Source: Nitrososphaera sp.
GTDB lineage: Archaea; Thermoproteota; Nitrososphaeria; Nitrososphaerales; Nitrososphaeraceae
Assembly (NCBI GenBank): GCA_039938515.1
Contig: JBDUUL010000015.1
Coordinates: forward strand, 62,001 to 126,000
Length of the DNA stretch: 64,000 bases
Reading direction: 5' to 3'
Each line of letters starts with the position of its first letter. Position 1 is the first letter of the stretch. A program made the translations under genes and the position numbers. Under the pieces are notes generated by a model, which saw only the letters and a list, made by a program, of their open reading frames with translations, did not search any database and was not told where the DNA came from. Of the stretch, positions 15,685 through 25,023 are shown in pieces.

Positions 15685-16962
15685 ATGAACGCAAAAATGA
15701 CGGCAATGGCAGCATCTGTTGCTGTTGCAATTCTAATGACTGCGCTGGTCGCAGTCGGTTTCAGTCCAGTTGCAAACAACGCACTGGCACAAGTGACAAA
15801 TTCAAGCACAACCAGTACACCGGCAACTACTGCCAGCACGGGTGCCAGTTTTCAACTCAATCCGACATCCGGTAAGGCAGGGACTTCGGTCACAGTAACC
15901 GGCTCCGGGTTTACCGCTAATAGCACAGTTTCGCTGACATTCGATTCCTCCGCTCTGACAACCAGTCCAAGTCCGGTAAAAGCCAGTTCAGGTGGGACGT
16001 TCTCCGCAGTCTTTACAATCCCGTCAAATGCAACGTCTGCAGGTTCACATGAAATAATGGCAAAGGACGCAACTCATTCAGCCTCCGCTATCCTGAGCGT
16101 ATTGGCATCCACCTCCGCCAACAGTACGTCTACAGCATCAACATCAGCGACAACGTCGTCATCCGCTAGCACCACGAGCGCGGCTGGCAGCTCAATAGTG
16201 CAGCAGGGCACCGTGGCAAGTACAAACGGCAACGTCACAATCCTGTCTCCCAGAAGCGACGGGGCAGTGTTCACAGGTACCATTTCATATGCTGCTGGCA
16301 CTTCGGTGCAGCTCTTTGTCCTCCACGCGTACGGGCTTGCTTCTGGCCAGACGGTAAGCGGCATATCAGCAACACCTCATACCATCATGGGTCCTGACGG
16401 AAAGACCTATGCAGTCACGGAAATTAGCAACGCAGGATCTACTACAGGCGATTCCGGCTCGATAGTATTTAGCGGAAACGGGCTCATGCTGAGCGCGACT
16501 GGCAGCAGCTCGTTCATAGCAACATACACGCTCAAGGCCTCGATAGACACGCCAAATATTGTGAACAGCCTTGCTTCAACTACGGCTACCGCATCCTCTA
16601 CCAGTACGGCGACAAGTTCCAGCTCGGCCGCCGCTAATTCGACATCCGCGCCGGTGAGCAACAGCACTGCGACTAACAGCACGACCAGCTCTTCATCGTC
16701 TGCTGCAAGCATCACTCCAACCGCAGGCTCAGCCAATAACACAATAACGGTCAAAGGCCAGGGCTTCCCGCCAAACGCTTCCATAGTAACGAGGGAGACG
16801 ATCAATGGGGCTACAACTGGACCGCAGGTCAGCGCCAGCGCTGATTCTTCAGGGTCATTCCAAATTCAGTTGCCGCTCGTTTCGACAATCCACGGCGCGT
16901 CAATAAGCATCCAGAGTTCAAGCGGGTCTGTTATAGCCAGGGGCACTTACATCGTACCCTAG
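15685..16962 (+). CDS. Secreted IPT/TIG-like Ser/Thr-rich protein
   Basis: The exported protein of about 425 residues begins at ATG 15685, directly before a signal peptide (AASVAVAILMTALVAVGFS ... ALAQ). An upstream ATG at 15631 would add residues before the signal and is disfavoured. After the signal come an IPT/TIG-type Ig-fold repeat (LNPTSGKAGTSVTVTGSGF), a Ser/Thr/Ala-rich linker, a globular middle and a second IPT-like repeat (ITVKGQGFPPNAS). The Ser/Thr linkers are probably O-glycosylated. It is likely part of the cell surface. A hairpin and T-rich tract follow the stop. Confidence 0.8.
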   Translation: MNAKMTAMAASVAVAILMTALVAVGFSPVANNALAQVTNSSTTSTPATTASTGASFQLNPTSGKAGTSVTVTGSGFTANSTVSLTFDSSALTTSPSPVKASSGGTFSAVFTIPSNATSAGSHEIMAKDATHSASAILSVLASTSANSTSTASTSATTSSSASTTSAAGSSIVQQGTVASTNGNVTILSPRSDGAVFTGTISYAAGTSVQLFVLHAYGLASGQTVSGISATPHTIMGPDGKTYAVTEISNAGSTTGDSGSIVFSGNGLMLSATGSSSFIATYTLKASIDTPNIVNSLASTTATASSTSTATSSSSAAANSTSAPVSNSTATNSTTSSSSSAASITPTAGSANNTITVKGQGFPPNASIVTRETINGATTGPQVSASADSSGSFQIQLPLVSTIHGASISIQSSSGSVIARGTYIVP

Positions 16963-16965
16963 TTA

Positions 16966-16990
16966 GGGGCAACGCCCTTCTTTTCTTTTT
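16966..16990 (+). terminator. Intrinsic-type terminator
   Basis: Just after the stop of the IPT protein, GGGGCAACGCCC forms a short GC-rich hairpin, followed by a pyrimidine tract of mostly T (TTCTTTTCTTTTT). Archaeal termination relies mainly on T-runs, so the tract is the more important part. Confidence 0.6.
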
Positions 16991-17077
16991 AATTCAATCA
17001 CAAAATCACTTAGGCTTGTAATAAGCACGGCAGAAGGCCGGCTAGAACCTCTTGCATCTAGCGCTCAAATTCGATTT

Positions 17078-17212
17078 ATGAAATTGATTCAGAGAGAGCC
17101 CCTCACCCAGATCTATGAAAAAAGCCAAATGTTGGAGAGGTGGGAGGACAAGGCTAGAGAAATTCTTGCCAATCGTCCACAGAATCAAGACCGCCGATTT
17201 CATGGTAAATAA
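17078..17212 (+). CDS. Small charged protein, 44 aa
   Basis: The ATG frame starts MKLIQREPLTQIYEKSQMLE and ends in a basic, Asn/Gln-rich tail. Composition is that of a soluble helical microprotein. It lies alone between the terminator of the IPT gene and the promoter of the PQQ gene. No family is recognised and no clear promoter supports it. Confidence 0.4.
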   Translation: MKLIQREPLTQIYEKSQMLERWEDKAREILANRPQNQDRRFHGK

Positions 17213-17258
17213 CTCCCGATAGTCTTTATGCTACGTTGCACACTAAACTGTCTTAAAA

Positions 17259-18680
17259 TTGAAACTCAAACCCATGTCACTGGCTTTGATCGCAGGCTTC
17301 GCAATTGCGGCAGTTGCTCTCTCGCTGTATTTTGCAGCGGAGTCCGGAGCACAGCATGCAAGCACTATTTCTCAAACTCCAGTTAGCAACATTAGCCTCA
17401 ACTCTTCACTTGCTGCAGCAAACTCGTATTTTGACTGGCCGATGTACCACAGGGACCCTGCACATACGGGGTTTATTCCAATCAATGTTACAACCGTCAG
17501 GCAGGGCTGGACCTCCGAAAGGCTGGATGGCGCGATATATGCGGAGCCCCTTGTCATGGGCAAGAGCGTCTTTGTGGCGACAGAGAACAACTCGGTTTAT
17601 TCCCTTGATGCAGGCAGCGGAGCCGTGAATTGGAAGGCTAACATGGGCCAGCCGGTGGCCGCAGACACTCTGCCCTGCGGCAACATTGACCCAAGCGGGA
17701 TTACCGGCACCCCTGTAATCGACAACTCTACGCGCACCCTTTACGCGGTTGCACACCTCGCCGGGTCCCGGAGCCACGAGCTGTTTGGAGTAAACATTGA
17801 CACCGGCAAGGTTGTGATGAAGCGAAATGTCGACCCGGAGGGCATGAACCCCGTAGTCCAGCAGGAGAGAGGGGCGCTGACGATGCACAACGGCACGGTC
17901 TATGTCCCGTTTGGCGGCCTGCTAGGCGACTGCGGGAATTACCTTGGCTGGGTGATGGGCGCAAGGGCTGACAGTCCGGGCGCCAGCCTTGTCACATACA
18001 TGGTGCCGGCAAACCGGGAAGCGGGATTCTGGGCTACTCCGGGGCCTTCGGTTGACCCGGCAGGCTATCTCTACGTTGCAAGCGGCAACGGCGACTCTGT
18101 GACCAAATACGATCATGGAAATTCCATAATCAAGCTCTCCCCGTCTCTTTCAGAGGCAAGCTCGTTTGCCCCTTCCGACTGGGCGTCGCTAAATGCTGCA
18201 GACACCGACATCGGCTCTATCAGCCCCGCAATCGTGGGACACGGCCTTCTCTTCCAGTCGGGCAAGGCCGGAGTCGGCTATCTTGTCAACTCGAGTTCTC
18301 TTGGCGGGATTGGCGGCGAGCTGTTCGCGGGGAAGGTGTGCGCTGCGTCGTTTGGCGGTACGGCATTCGCGGACCCCTATCTCATGGTGCCGTGCACCGA
18401 CGGGCTGTACATGTTGAAGGTCAACGCCGCATCAAGCTCGTTTAGCGTCGCGTGGCACTCGCAGCCGTTCTTTGCCGGCTCGCCGATAGTGACTGGCAAC
18501 GTTGTCTGGGTGATAGACGTGAACTCTGCAACGCTGCACGCATACAACATAAAGACCGGGATCGAGGTATGGAAGTCCAGCTTGCAAAGCGTGCCCCACT
18601 TTGTCACGCCTGCTGCCTCCGGCGGAAGGCTGTTTTCGGTGTATGATACCAGCAGGATTGCCTCCTTTGACCTGTCGTAA
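17259..18680 (+). CDS. Secreted PQQ-type beta-propeller protein
   Basis: The 473-residue exported protein has a signal or anchor peptide (LALIAGFAIAAVALSLYFAA). Repeated propeller blades of the PQQ/quinoprotein type follow: DWPMYHRDPAHTGF at the entry, then VFVATENNSVYSLDAGSG, IYAVAH-type strands and AYNIKTGIEVWKSS. The W-K/S endings and D-x-G-T/K turns are typical. The start is TTG 17259. No PQQ- or metal-binding residues could be assigned, so it may be a structural or binding propeller rather than a dehydrogenase. Confidence 0.85.
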   Translation: MKLKPMSLALIAGFAIAAVALSLYFAAESGAQHASTISQTPVSNISLNSSLAAANSYFDWPMYHRDPAHTGFIPINVTTVRQGWTSERLDGAIYAEPLVMGKSVFVATENNSVYSLDAGSGAVNWKANMGQPVAADTLPCGNIDPSGITGTPVIDNSTRTLYAVAHLAGSRSHELFGVNIDTGKVVMKRNVDPEGMNPVVQQERGALTMHNGTVYVPFGGLLGDCGNYLGWVMGARADSPGASLVTYMVPANREAGFWATPGPSVDPAGYLYVASGNGDSVTKYDHGNSIIKLSPSLSEASSFAPSDWASLNAADTDIGSISPAIVGHGLLFQSGKAGVGYLVNSSSLGGIGGELFAGKVCAASFGGTAFADPYLMVPCTDGLYMLKVNAASSSFSVAWHSQPFFAGSPIVTGNVVWVIDVNSATLHAYNIKTGIEVWKSSLQSVPHFVTPAASGGRLFSVYDTSRIASFDLS

Positions 18681-18705
18681 GGAGTCCATAGCGGGCTATT
18701 TCATT

Positions 18706-19443
18706 TCAAAGAGCGGCCAACTCTTCCAGCTGGGGTACAAGTTCTGCGTACGTTGGAATTTCATAGTCATGTTCGAGGAGTGTCGAGATTATCTTCTTCT
18801 GGTCTTTAGGCGCATCGGGAGGGTCTCTTGGGTGCAAGGCGACCCTGATTATCTTTTGATTCTGTTCAATGTCGCGCTTGAATGCGCGCTCGTCTCTGCC
18901 CATGTTCACAACGTTTTTTTCAGGAAAGCCGGTCGAGTCCCAGTTCAGAACCTTTGCAAGCTTTATTTCCTTGCACTCTTTTGACGGGTACAGCAGCAGG
19001 TATTCCTCCTGCTCCTCGGCCAGCCGGAATTTCAATTTTTCCAGCACACTGATGGCGCTTTGATTCAGCTTCCATGCTGGCGGTATGAACACGTTGGTGC
19101 TGATTCCTATCTCGCCAAATATCTCGATGGCCGCGCGTATTCTCACTTCAGCACTTGCCTTTCTTGCGGCATGAAAGTTGTCAAACCGGCCGTTTCTCAT
19201 TTCATGGTACAGGCCATGCATGACAAGCTGGCAGTTCTTGAAAGACTTTATCTTGTCCACAAATTCCGGGTACCTGGGAAGGTCCTGCTCTTCGTTAAAA
19301 AATGGAATCAGTGCAATGTTGAATTTTATGCCCAGCTGCTCCAGCATGTAGGCCAATGCAAATATCTTGTCAGAAAACGCCGGGCAGGCATCGTGGATGG
19401 TGACGACTCCTATTCGAGCACCTGGCAAAGGCTCTTGTTTCAA
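18706..19443 (-). CDS. DUF2334-type polysaccharide deacetylase-fold protein
   Basis: The 245-residue cytoplasmic protein starts with IGVVTIHDACPAFSDKIFAL (NodB-like first metal motif with HD). MHGLYHEMR (second motif with two His), FIPPAWKLN and, near the end, RVALHPRDPPDAP (third motif) follow. These are the landmarks of the DUF2334 branch of the polysaccharide deacetylase superfamily. It has no signal peptide, unlike the related-fold protein at 20876-21982. The substrate is unknown; modification of glycans or N-acetyl groups is expected for the fold. Confidence 0.8.
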   Translation of the reverse strand: MKQEPLPGARIGVVTIHDACPAFSDKIFALAYMLEQLGIKFNIALIPFFNEEQDLPRYPEFVDKIKSFKNCQLVMHGLYHEMRNGRFDNFHAARKASAEVRIRAAIEIFGEIGISTNVFIPPAWKLNQSAISVLEKLKFRLAEEQEEYLLLYPSKECKEIKLAKVLNWDSTGFPEKNVVNMGRDERAFKRDIEQNQKIIRVALHPRDPPDAPKDQKKIISTLLEHDYEIPTYAELVPQLEELAAL

Positions 19444-19585
19444 TGAAAAATGATCGCCAAAATCGGATTTAACATTATTGAAAGTTTGAAAACAATGATT
19501 TTCCGGATTTCCTGCCTGGCTGGTTTATCCAAAATTCAGGGGATAAGGTGGTCTGAAAATCCCATACCCTGTCGGCTCTCTTCGC

Positions 19586-20254
19586 CTAGAACCTCTCGTT
19601 GACAAGCATTTGCAGGTCCAGCAGGCAGCGCCGGGCGTACCTGCGGTCCCGGGGGTACTGCTTTTCCACCTGCCTTAGGTAATAGTCGTAGACCTGGTCG
19701 ATGCTTGCGTCCGGGGTGCCAAGCACAGAGCGCGCCCACTCCCTTTTGCTCCTCATTCTCACAAATGGATAGTTCATGAGAAAAAGCCAGCAGTCGCTAT
19801 CAGACCTGCTGGCGGTGGATTCGTATCCGACTAGCGGCAGGTTCTTTGTCACAAGCCTGGCGCGCCTTGAGCCAAATAGCGTCTTGAATTGCTGGACTGT
19901 ATCCTCGCCCTCGTTCAGGCTGTAAAAGACTACGGTCGCGTCCTCCAGGTCGTAAAAGTAGCCGGTCTCTTCCTCGTCCAGCGTGCTCAGGTTGCCGAAC
20001 CAGAAATCGCACCTCTTGAGCTGGTCCTTTGACAGTTCATTTATCGCCCTCAGCCGTCCCTCCTCGTACAGGTCCAGGTCTATCTCGATTCCTATCGCCT
20101 TGTCTGCCCTGGTGGTCTTGGCGACCTCTATGACAACCCTGCCCGAGCCGGAGCCCAGGTCGTAGAAAACGTCGTGAGAGCGGATTCGCGCAAGCTTGAC
20201 AAGTTCGGCTATCTGACTCGGCTTCAGCTCAAATGAATTGCCGGCATCCTGCAC
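19586..20254 (-). CDS. Class I SAM-dependent methyltransferase
   Basis: The 222-residue protein has the SAM-binding motif FYDLGSGSGRVVIEVAK (residues about 30-46), the acidic strand IGIEIDLDLYEEG, and a later motif ATVVFYSLNEGED. The domain is complete at the usual length for a Rossmann methyltransferase. The signature DLGSGSGRVVIE is often seen in Dot1-like/PrmA-like archaeal enzymes, but the target cannot be deduced. A basic C-terminal region (RQVEKQYPRDRRYARRC) might bind nucleic acid or protein. Confidence 0.85.
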   Translation of the reverse strand: MQDAGNSFELKPSQIAELVKLARIRSHDVFYDLGSGSGRVVIEVAKTTRADKAIGIEIDLDLYEEGRLRAINELSKDQLKRCDFWFGNLSTLDEEETGYFYDLEDATVVFYSLNEGEDTVQQFKTLFGSRRARLVTKNLPLVGYESTASRSDSDCWLFLMNYPFVRMRSKREWARSVLGTPDASIDQVYDYYLRQVEKQYPRDRRYARRCLLDLQMLVNERF

Positions 20255-20348
20255 TGCATGAGGCTCAAGCTCGGGAGCTATTATACGTACCAGCGGGTTT
20301 GGGCAGTCAAAATTGAGCCGGCAGGCACAAGTTGAAATCTATGAACAG

Positions 20349-20624
20349 CTATTTGCCAGAATGCTTGCCCGAGGGCGGTTCCTTACTCAAGTCGTCAAAG
20401 ATATCATCAATGATCATCTCCGCGCCGGGCCCAATCAACCCCTCAACCGCGGCATAAACTGAGCCACGATTGGCGATATCGGTCCCCCTTGATGCAAGAT
20501 GACATCTTATCGTCCTTGCAATCGGGCCTCGAAGCGAATCAATATGGTCGTCTGGTCCGTCGCCTGCTCCGCCGGATGCTGTACGTGATTCCTTTGGAGG
20601 AATACCCCCAGGAGAGCCTGGCAA
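20349..20624 (-). CDS. Small hypothetical protein
   Basis: The protein of about 90 residues has a Gly/Pro/Ser-rich N-terminus and a helical C-terminal half (VYAAVEGLIGPGAEMIIDDI). The opposite strand also has an open frame here, but this one ends in a helix-rich segment typical of real protein and starts at TTG 20624. Family unknown. Confidence 0.45.
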   Translation of the reverse strand: MPGSPGGIPPKESRTASGGAGDGPDDHIDSLRGPIARTIRCHLASRGTDIANRGSVYAAVEGLIGPGAEMIIDDIFDDLSKEPPSGKHSGK

Positions 20625-20875
20625 TGCAACTAGAAGATGATTTGCAGTGTGGTAATAACTGGTTGTATGTCAGGACTTTAATTTACTGTCTCGCAGAAAG
20701 TAACATTTTCTTCCAAAACGACTGCAGCGCTAGTTTAGCGCAGCGCTTTGTGTCATCGGTAGCCCTTGCTATTTGCGAATCACTGATCGAAAGATGAGCA
20801 AGCTAAAAGGAGAGCCGCCTGCGAACTGCCGACGATACGATAAGTGTTAATCGGCTTTTTCCTGGCAGTCCTCTC

Positions 20876-21982
20876 TTATGGTTCCCGCCCAGCTACGTAC
20901 TCCATCGGCACGAATCTGATTCCCTGGGCAGTCAGGTTATCGATTAGCGAACCTAATTGATCAAGCTTTGTCATATTTATGGAATTTTCAAGCTGCCTTG
21001 ATACGGCGTCCTGGTTTGCAAAATCCTGTGGATGTAGCGTTAGTACTGAAAATCCTCTCTTTTGCGTGCTCCCGTAATTCAAAAGGCCGTTAACAATCAC
21101 GGAATTGGCTCTTGCCTGCCAGAATCCATGCGAGTCGATATATGAAAATTCTATGGTTTCAGGTATGTGTTTTATTCCGTACTTGTCCACCCCGAGGGGC
21201 CACATGATGACATGATCCTTGTCCAGTCCGGAACTTATGACCTTGTATCCGTCTTCATACAGAGCCTGTAGCGTGTCATTGTTCAATCCATTGTACGGCA
21301 TCAGGGAAACAGCAGGTGTGGTGTTGTACAGCTGGCGCAGCTTGTCCCTTGCCATTGCAAAATCCTGAACCTGCTGGTTTTCAGGCACCTTCGAATAGTC
21401 AACATGATGCCATCCATGGATATCGAATTCGGCCAGGTCCTTCTTGTGCGCTTCTCCCAGTTTGTTGGTGATTAGCGGATCGCTTCCAAAGTCAGCCATA
21501 ATAAGCCCTGCAGAAAATGGCTGGCTCTTGTTCTCCAAGAGTTGCACTAGGCCCACCTGCACCTTGTCCAGCCAGTAGTCCTGAAAGTCGTCAATCCTTA
21601 TCACTATACATCTGCAGGTCCCCTGATGAACGCTCTGACTTTCATTTGCCAGGATCTTGTCTGTCGCATTTCCATCTGCAGGCTCGACCGCGTTGACGTT
21701 CTCAATGGAAAAGCCGCTGGTATCGTTTTCGAGGGCCGCCTGAGTCTCATTTTTACTCTGGGTTGCATTGCCGCTTTCAGGCGGGTTTGCGTTCACATTT
21801 TCAATGCAGCTGCTGTTTGTGGCCTGTTGATGTTGGCCCGGCGGGCAGACAGGTACTTGATTTTCCGATGCCGGTTTGGACCGCGCAGGATAGCTGTTAT
21901 TGAGAAGAATTAAGGCTGCAGCTACAACTACCCCAATTCCAATTGCTGGTGCAAGATATCGCATTTTTGCCATATTAGACAA
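20876..21982 (-). CDS. Secreted polysaccharide deacetylase-fold protein
   Basis: The 368-residue protein has an N-terminal signal anchor (LAPAIGIGVVVAAALILLN) and an Asn/Glu-rich linker of about 100 residues. A NodB-like domain follows: CIVIRIDDFQDYW (metal Asp pair), FDIHGWHHVDYS (His motif), SLMPYNGLNND and SVLTLHPQDF (third motif). It would act outside the cell on glycans, for example the surface layer or exopolysaccharide. It is the extracellular counterpart of 18706-19443, and both genes lie on the minus strand 1.4 kb apart. Confidence 0.8.
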   Translation of the reverse strand: MSNMAKMRYLAPAIGIGVVVAAALILLNNSYPARSKPASENQVPVCPPGQHQQATNSSCIENVNANPPESGNATQSKNETQAALENDTSGFSIENVNAVEPADGNATDKILANESQSVHQGTCRCIVIRIDDFQDYWLDKVQVGLVQLLENKSQPFSAGLIMADFGSDPLITNKLGEAHKKDLAEFDIHGWHHVDYSKVPENQQVQDFAMARDKLRQLYNTTPAVSLMPYNGLNNDTLQALYEDGYKVISSGLDKDHVIMWPLGVDKYGIKHIPETIEFSYIDSHGFWQARANSVIVNGLLNYGSTQKRGFSVLTLHPQDFANQDAVSRQLENSINMTKLDQLGSLIDNLTAQGIRFVPMEYVAGREP

Positions 21983-22063
21983 TCAACGTTCTTTGTATGC
22001 GCAAGAATCTGTCGCACGGCGAGATAAGCATTTTCTTTTTCCAAGGGCTGAAAAGTTAAGGGA

Positions 22064-22285
22064 TCAGGCTTTGTTCAAGCTCAACCCATTCCAATGTCCG
22101 TTTCCATGAGGAACGTAGACTGGGCTGCTGTCCTGCTGGCTTGGCAGAAGGTAACTGATAGCCTGAGATATAGTGTGTCCTGCCTTCTCAACGCCTAATG
22201 TCAAGCCTGACCATACTGTATGCCATCCAAGACCGAGAACTAGCAGTATTAGCGCCATTCCAAGTATGCCTGCCAGCAGGCTCAT
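22064..22285 (-). CDS. Small membrane protein
   Basis: The 73-residue protein has one strongly hydrophobic helix at the N-terminus (LLAGILGMALILLVLGLGWH), an amphipathic segment and a His/Asn/Gly-rich tail (PHGNGHWNG). The His residues could bind metal. Family unknown. ATG 22285 opens directly into the helix. Confidence 0.6.
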   Translation of the reverse strand: MSLLAGILGMALILLVLGLGWHTVWSGLTLGVEKAGHTISQAISYLLPSQQDSSPVYVPHGNGHWNGLSLNKA

Positions 22286-22487
22286 AATTGGCTGAATTGA
22301 AGGTGGAAATAAAATTATTGTGCAAGGCGAGTGTAGAGTCAGGCTCTAATCTCCGGTTGGCTTGGCAAATGCAGGATGTTCGCTTCGGTCTTTGGGCTGC
22401 AGGGATAACAGAATCATTACCCGGCTTGCCCTTTAGATTGGTATCGTATATGTTAAAATAAACAGGCGAGACCAGTCTTTTGGATTT

Positions 22488-22853
22488 TTGTTGATAGACA
22501 TACAATGGTTCAGCGGGATCGGCGCTGACAGGGTTTCTGCAGACGACCCTACGGGAGAGCCTGTATCGGACGTTGTGTTATGGTTTGCTGATGACACCGA
22601 GTTTTCAGTCCGCCAATGGGCAGGCAGGGTGGTAAAATGCACAAGAGTGCAGGTGATAGAGCAGGACTCTCCTGCCGAGGCAGTGGCACCAATAATTGCT
22701 GTGAAGTATTTCCGCCAGGATGCGACAAAGCCATCGCTATACCAGCGGTTTAACAAGCTTGCAGTTTCATGCGTGGAGCTTGAGGTCGACAATGACCTTT
22801 ACACGAGACGGCAAAAGCCTGCCGGAAGAAGCGGAAGGAGAAGGCAGGTTTAG
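22488..22853 (+). CDS. Hypothetical small protein
   Basis: The 121-residue protein is acidic and beta-rich in its first 90 residues (DVVLWFADDTEFSVRQWAG, VVKCTRVQVIEQD) and ends in a basic tail (RSGRRRQV). The start is TTG 22488, with AT-rich TATA-like sequence (GTTAAAATAAAC) about 30 nt before it. A frame on the other strand is also open but less protein-like. No family recognised. Confidence 0.55.
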   Translation: MLIDIQWFSGIGADRVSADDPTGEPVSDVVLWFADDTEFSVRQWAGRVVKCTRVQVIEQDSPAEAVAPIIAVKYFRQDATKPSLYQRFNKLAVSCVELEVDNDLYTRRQKPAGRSGRRRQV

Positions 22854-22950
22854 TCATCAATCTTTACAAAGGTCGCAATCCCGGGTGTATCAATTGAATT
22901 AGGTAGTGTTAACTTGCAGGCGGTTGCTCGCAAGGTTCTTCCTGCTCCTG

Positions 22951-23307
22951 TCATTTGTTGAGGGCTTTGCGTATCAGATTCGCTGATGCTTCCTTGTCTT
23001 CAACCTCGAAAATGATTTTCTTGTATTTCTCGTCCTTCAGGCCGACAGTCACGCACTTGTCGGGGTCATGCATCTCGTAAAAGAACCACCCTTCCTTTGA
23101 TACATATCGGCCGTCCTTCACCACGCCGGGTATGGCCGTTCCACCCATCCTCAACTGGTTGTACATTTTCCAGTCTGCCTTTTCAGTAGAGACGTCAACT
23201 ATGTGCTCAATTGGAATCGTGAGCTGGTTCTTGATGGCAAGCACCCTGTCTATGCCTTTTAACTTGAAAACTACTGAATTGCCTTCAAGCGCAATTTCGC
23301 CTGCCAT
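22951..23307 (-). CDS. PH-like domain protein
   Basis: The 118-residue protein is a run of beta-strands with a C-terminal helix: GNSVVFKLKGIDRVLAIKN, PIEHIVDVSTEKADW, a GG-containing loop, and GWFFYEMHDPDKCVTVGLKD before a final helix. This matches small archaeal/bacterial PH-like proteins. The function is probably protein or membrane binding; there are no catalytic features. Confidence 0.7.
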   Translation of the reverse strand: MAGEIALEGNSVVFKLKGIDRVLAIKNQLTIPIEHIVDVSTEKADWKMYNQLRMGGTAIPGVVKDGRYVSKEGWFFYEMHDPDKCVTVGLKDEKYKKIIFEVEDKEASANLIRKALNK

Positions 23308-23421
23308 TTCAGCCTAGGCCACCTGGTTCCTTCCGTATATGCCGGCTGTCATATTTGCATGGACCTCTCCCTCCCCCCAAGGTGCCAGCTCTGATATAAG
23401 ATGTGCTTATTTCCCTCAGAC

Positions 23422-23646
23422 GTGGGCTGCACCGGATTATGCGAAAGGTTTGGCTGCAAGAACAAGCACTATCGCAACGGCTGGAGATACTGTAGCAGGT
23501 GTGCCGTGTTCGACCAGACCGAATCGGTCCGGTGCAGATGCTGCAACAACAGGCTGAGGTTTTCAAATGTCAAGCCAAAGGATGAGATGCAGGTTCTTGG
23601 CATCCTTGTCAGCGAGGTACCGGCCTTGGAAGCTAGACCAGCCTAG
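23422..23646 (+). CDS. Zinc-ribbon small protein, family 2
   Basis: The protein of about 74 residues contains CTGLCERFGCKN, then YRNGWRYCSRCAVF, then VRCRCCNNRLRF. The triple Cys layout (C-x3-C ... YCS-x-C ... C-x-CC-x3-LR) defines family 2, which recurs at 25421-25621, 26976-27179 and 37243-37470 plus decayed copies. The frame is open from ATG 23401, but the TATA-like box (CTGATATAAG, centre about 23396) is exactly 26 nt before an in-frame GTG at 23422, so 23422 is preferred. The same promoter region precedes the copy at 26976. Function unknown. Confidence 0.75.
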   Translation: MGCTGLCERFGCKNKHYRNGWRYCSRCAVFDQTESVRCRCCNNRLRFSNVKPKDEMQVLGILVSEVPALEARPA

Positions 23647-24418
23647 CCTGCTTCATTTCCTCAAACGTTGCTTCTGGCAGTCCGACCATCCTTCTGAACA
23701 TGTTTGCCGAGCCGGGGCCAAAGCCTGCATAGTGGTTGTTCTGCACTACAATTGCCAGCGGTGCCTCCTTTGTCTTTTTGACCTTTGCAGCCCAGGACTT
23801 CATTTCCTTTGCCCGGTCGCGCTGAATCATCCCAAAGTCCTTTTCGTCTATCGACCTGTCGCCTATGAACCGGAGGTAGATAAAATCAGTCGTGACCTTT
23901 GGGGGAATCTTTATCGAATCAAGCACGCTCCAGGCCATGCAGATGTTGTTTGATGCGAGCAGGTCATACGTGTCCTGCTCAAACCATGAGTCGTGCCGGA
24001 ATTCCACCGCATACCGGTAGCCTCTGTCCAGCTGACCTGCGAGAAGTTCAAGTTTCTTGAATGCCTCCTTCTTTGAAAGTGAAGGCGGCAGCTGTATCAG
24101 AAAGGCTGCCATCTTGTCTCGCAGCGGCCGAAATGAAGCATAAAGGTAGTCAAGGTCTTTTTCCGGCTCTGCCAGCCGCCTTTCATGGGTTATGGTCTTT
24201 GGGAATTTGGCGGTGAAGCGAAAATTATCGGGTGTTGCCTTGGCCCACTTTTGGGTCATGAACGCATTTGGTATCCTATAGTACGACGAGTCAATCTCGA
24301 CCGTATCAAAGACGCCCGAATAATACTTCAGATAGTCCTTGCTCTCAAGGCTTGCAGGGTAAAAGTGGCCGGCCCATGCAGGATAGCTCCAGCCGGAGCA
24401 CCCTATGCGGTATTCCAC
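23633..24418 (-). CDS. DUF72 (YecE-like) family protein
   Basis: The 261-residue TIM-barrel-like protein shows the DUF72 landmarks: IGCSGWSYPAW at the start, FDTVEIDSSYYRIP, FRFTAKFPKTITH, FLIQLPPS, AVEFRHDSWF, and near the end VVQNNHYAGFGP. Length and motif order match the family. The function of DUF72 is not established; some members are linked to nucleic-acid repair contexts. Its 3' end overlaps the zinc-ribbon gene by 14 nt in convergent orientation. Confidence 0.9.
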   Translation of the reverse strand: MEYRIGCSGWSYPAWAGHFYPASLESKDYLKYYSGVFDTVEIDSSYYRIPNAFMTQKWAKATPDNFRFTAKFPKTITHERRLAEPEKDLDYLYASFRPLRDKMAAFLIQLPPSLSKKEAFKKLELLAGQLDRGYRYAVEFRHDSWFEQDTYDLLASNNICMAWSVLDSIKIPPKVTTDFIYLRFIGDRSIDEKDFGMIQRDRAKEMKSWAAKVKKTKEAPLAIVVQNNHYAGFGPGSANMFRRMVGLPEATFEEMKQARLV

Positions 24419-24514
24419 AATGGTCCAATGGTTTATGCCAGAGGATAAGCATAGCTCCCCTCTCCCCCGGGTGACATCGCTGTTAAATCATCCAGTCTTT
24501 AGCATTTGGCAGTT

Positions 24515-24823
24515 ATGCCAGACGAGCAGGAACTTGAAGCGGCAATAAACAGAGTATTGGCAAGCGAGCGCAAGGACATAAATCCGCTGTACAGCATTGC
24601 CCTTAATCGTACTGCAACGCTCTTTATCAAGACCATCGAGAGTGCGCCAAGAGACTATGACAGGCTAACAGAGATGATAAGGCAAAAAGAAGCCGCTATA
24701 GCTCAGGCGGAGGACTGCTTTGATATAGACGTCCTGGATACAGAGCGCGATGCTCTGGACAGGCTGCGCGGAATTGTTCAGGCATGGCAGATGGGAAGAA
24801 ACCTTGACTCTATAGCCTACTGA
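24515..24823 (+). CDS. Hypothetical helical protein
   Basis: The protein of about 102 residues, acidic and predicted all-helical (EQELEAAINRVLASERKD ... FDIDVLDTERDALDRLRGIV), has no recognised family. ATG 24515 is preferred; TTG 24506 is an alternative. Its last 12 residues (QMGRNLDSIAY) are duplicated, nearly intact, at 29569-29613. Confidence 0.6.
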   Translation: MPDEQELEAAINRVLASERKDINPLYSIALNRTATLFIKTIESAPRDYDRLTEMIRQKEAAIAQAEDCFDIDVLDTERDALDRLRGIVQAWQMGRNLDSIAY

Positions 24824-25023
24824 GCAATTAGCGATGAGATATGAGCCTTGAATAACCGCGATGCGGCTTGATTGAAGCCGACAAGTACAATCACTGCCTA
24901 GTCAACCGATAGTCTTCCAGTTACTGTCGCGGGTCTGGACTAGCTTTCTGCGGGATTACGCCTGATGATGCCTGAAGTGTCACGGTCACATTCGCCGGTC
25001 TGCCCTGCGGGGCTTGAGGAGAC
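24824..25023. other. Degenerate intergenic DNA with family-1 relic
   Basis: A TTG frame near 24874 reads MKPTSTITA before a stop, resembling the start of the family-1 ribbon at 29672 (MKPISTRPA). The same gene tail precedes both. This looks like the remnant of a second copy of that gene. Confidence 0.3.
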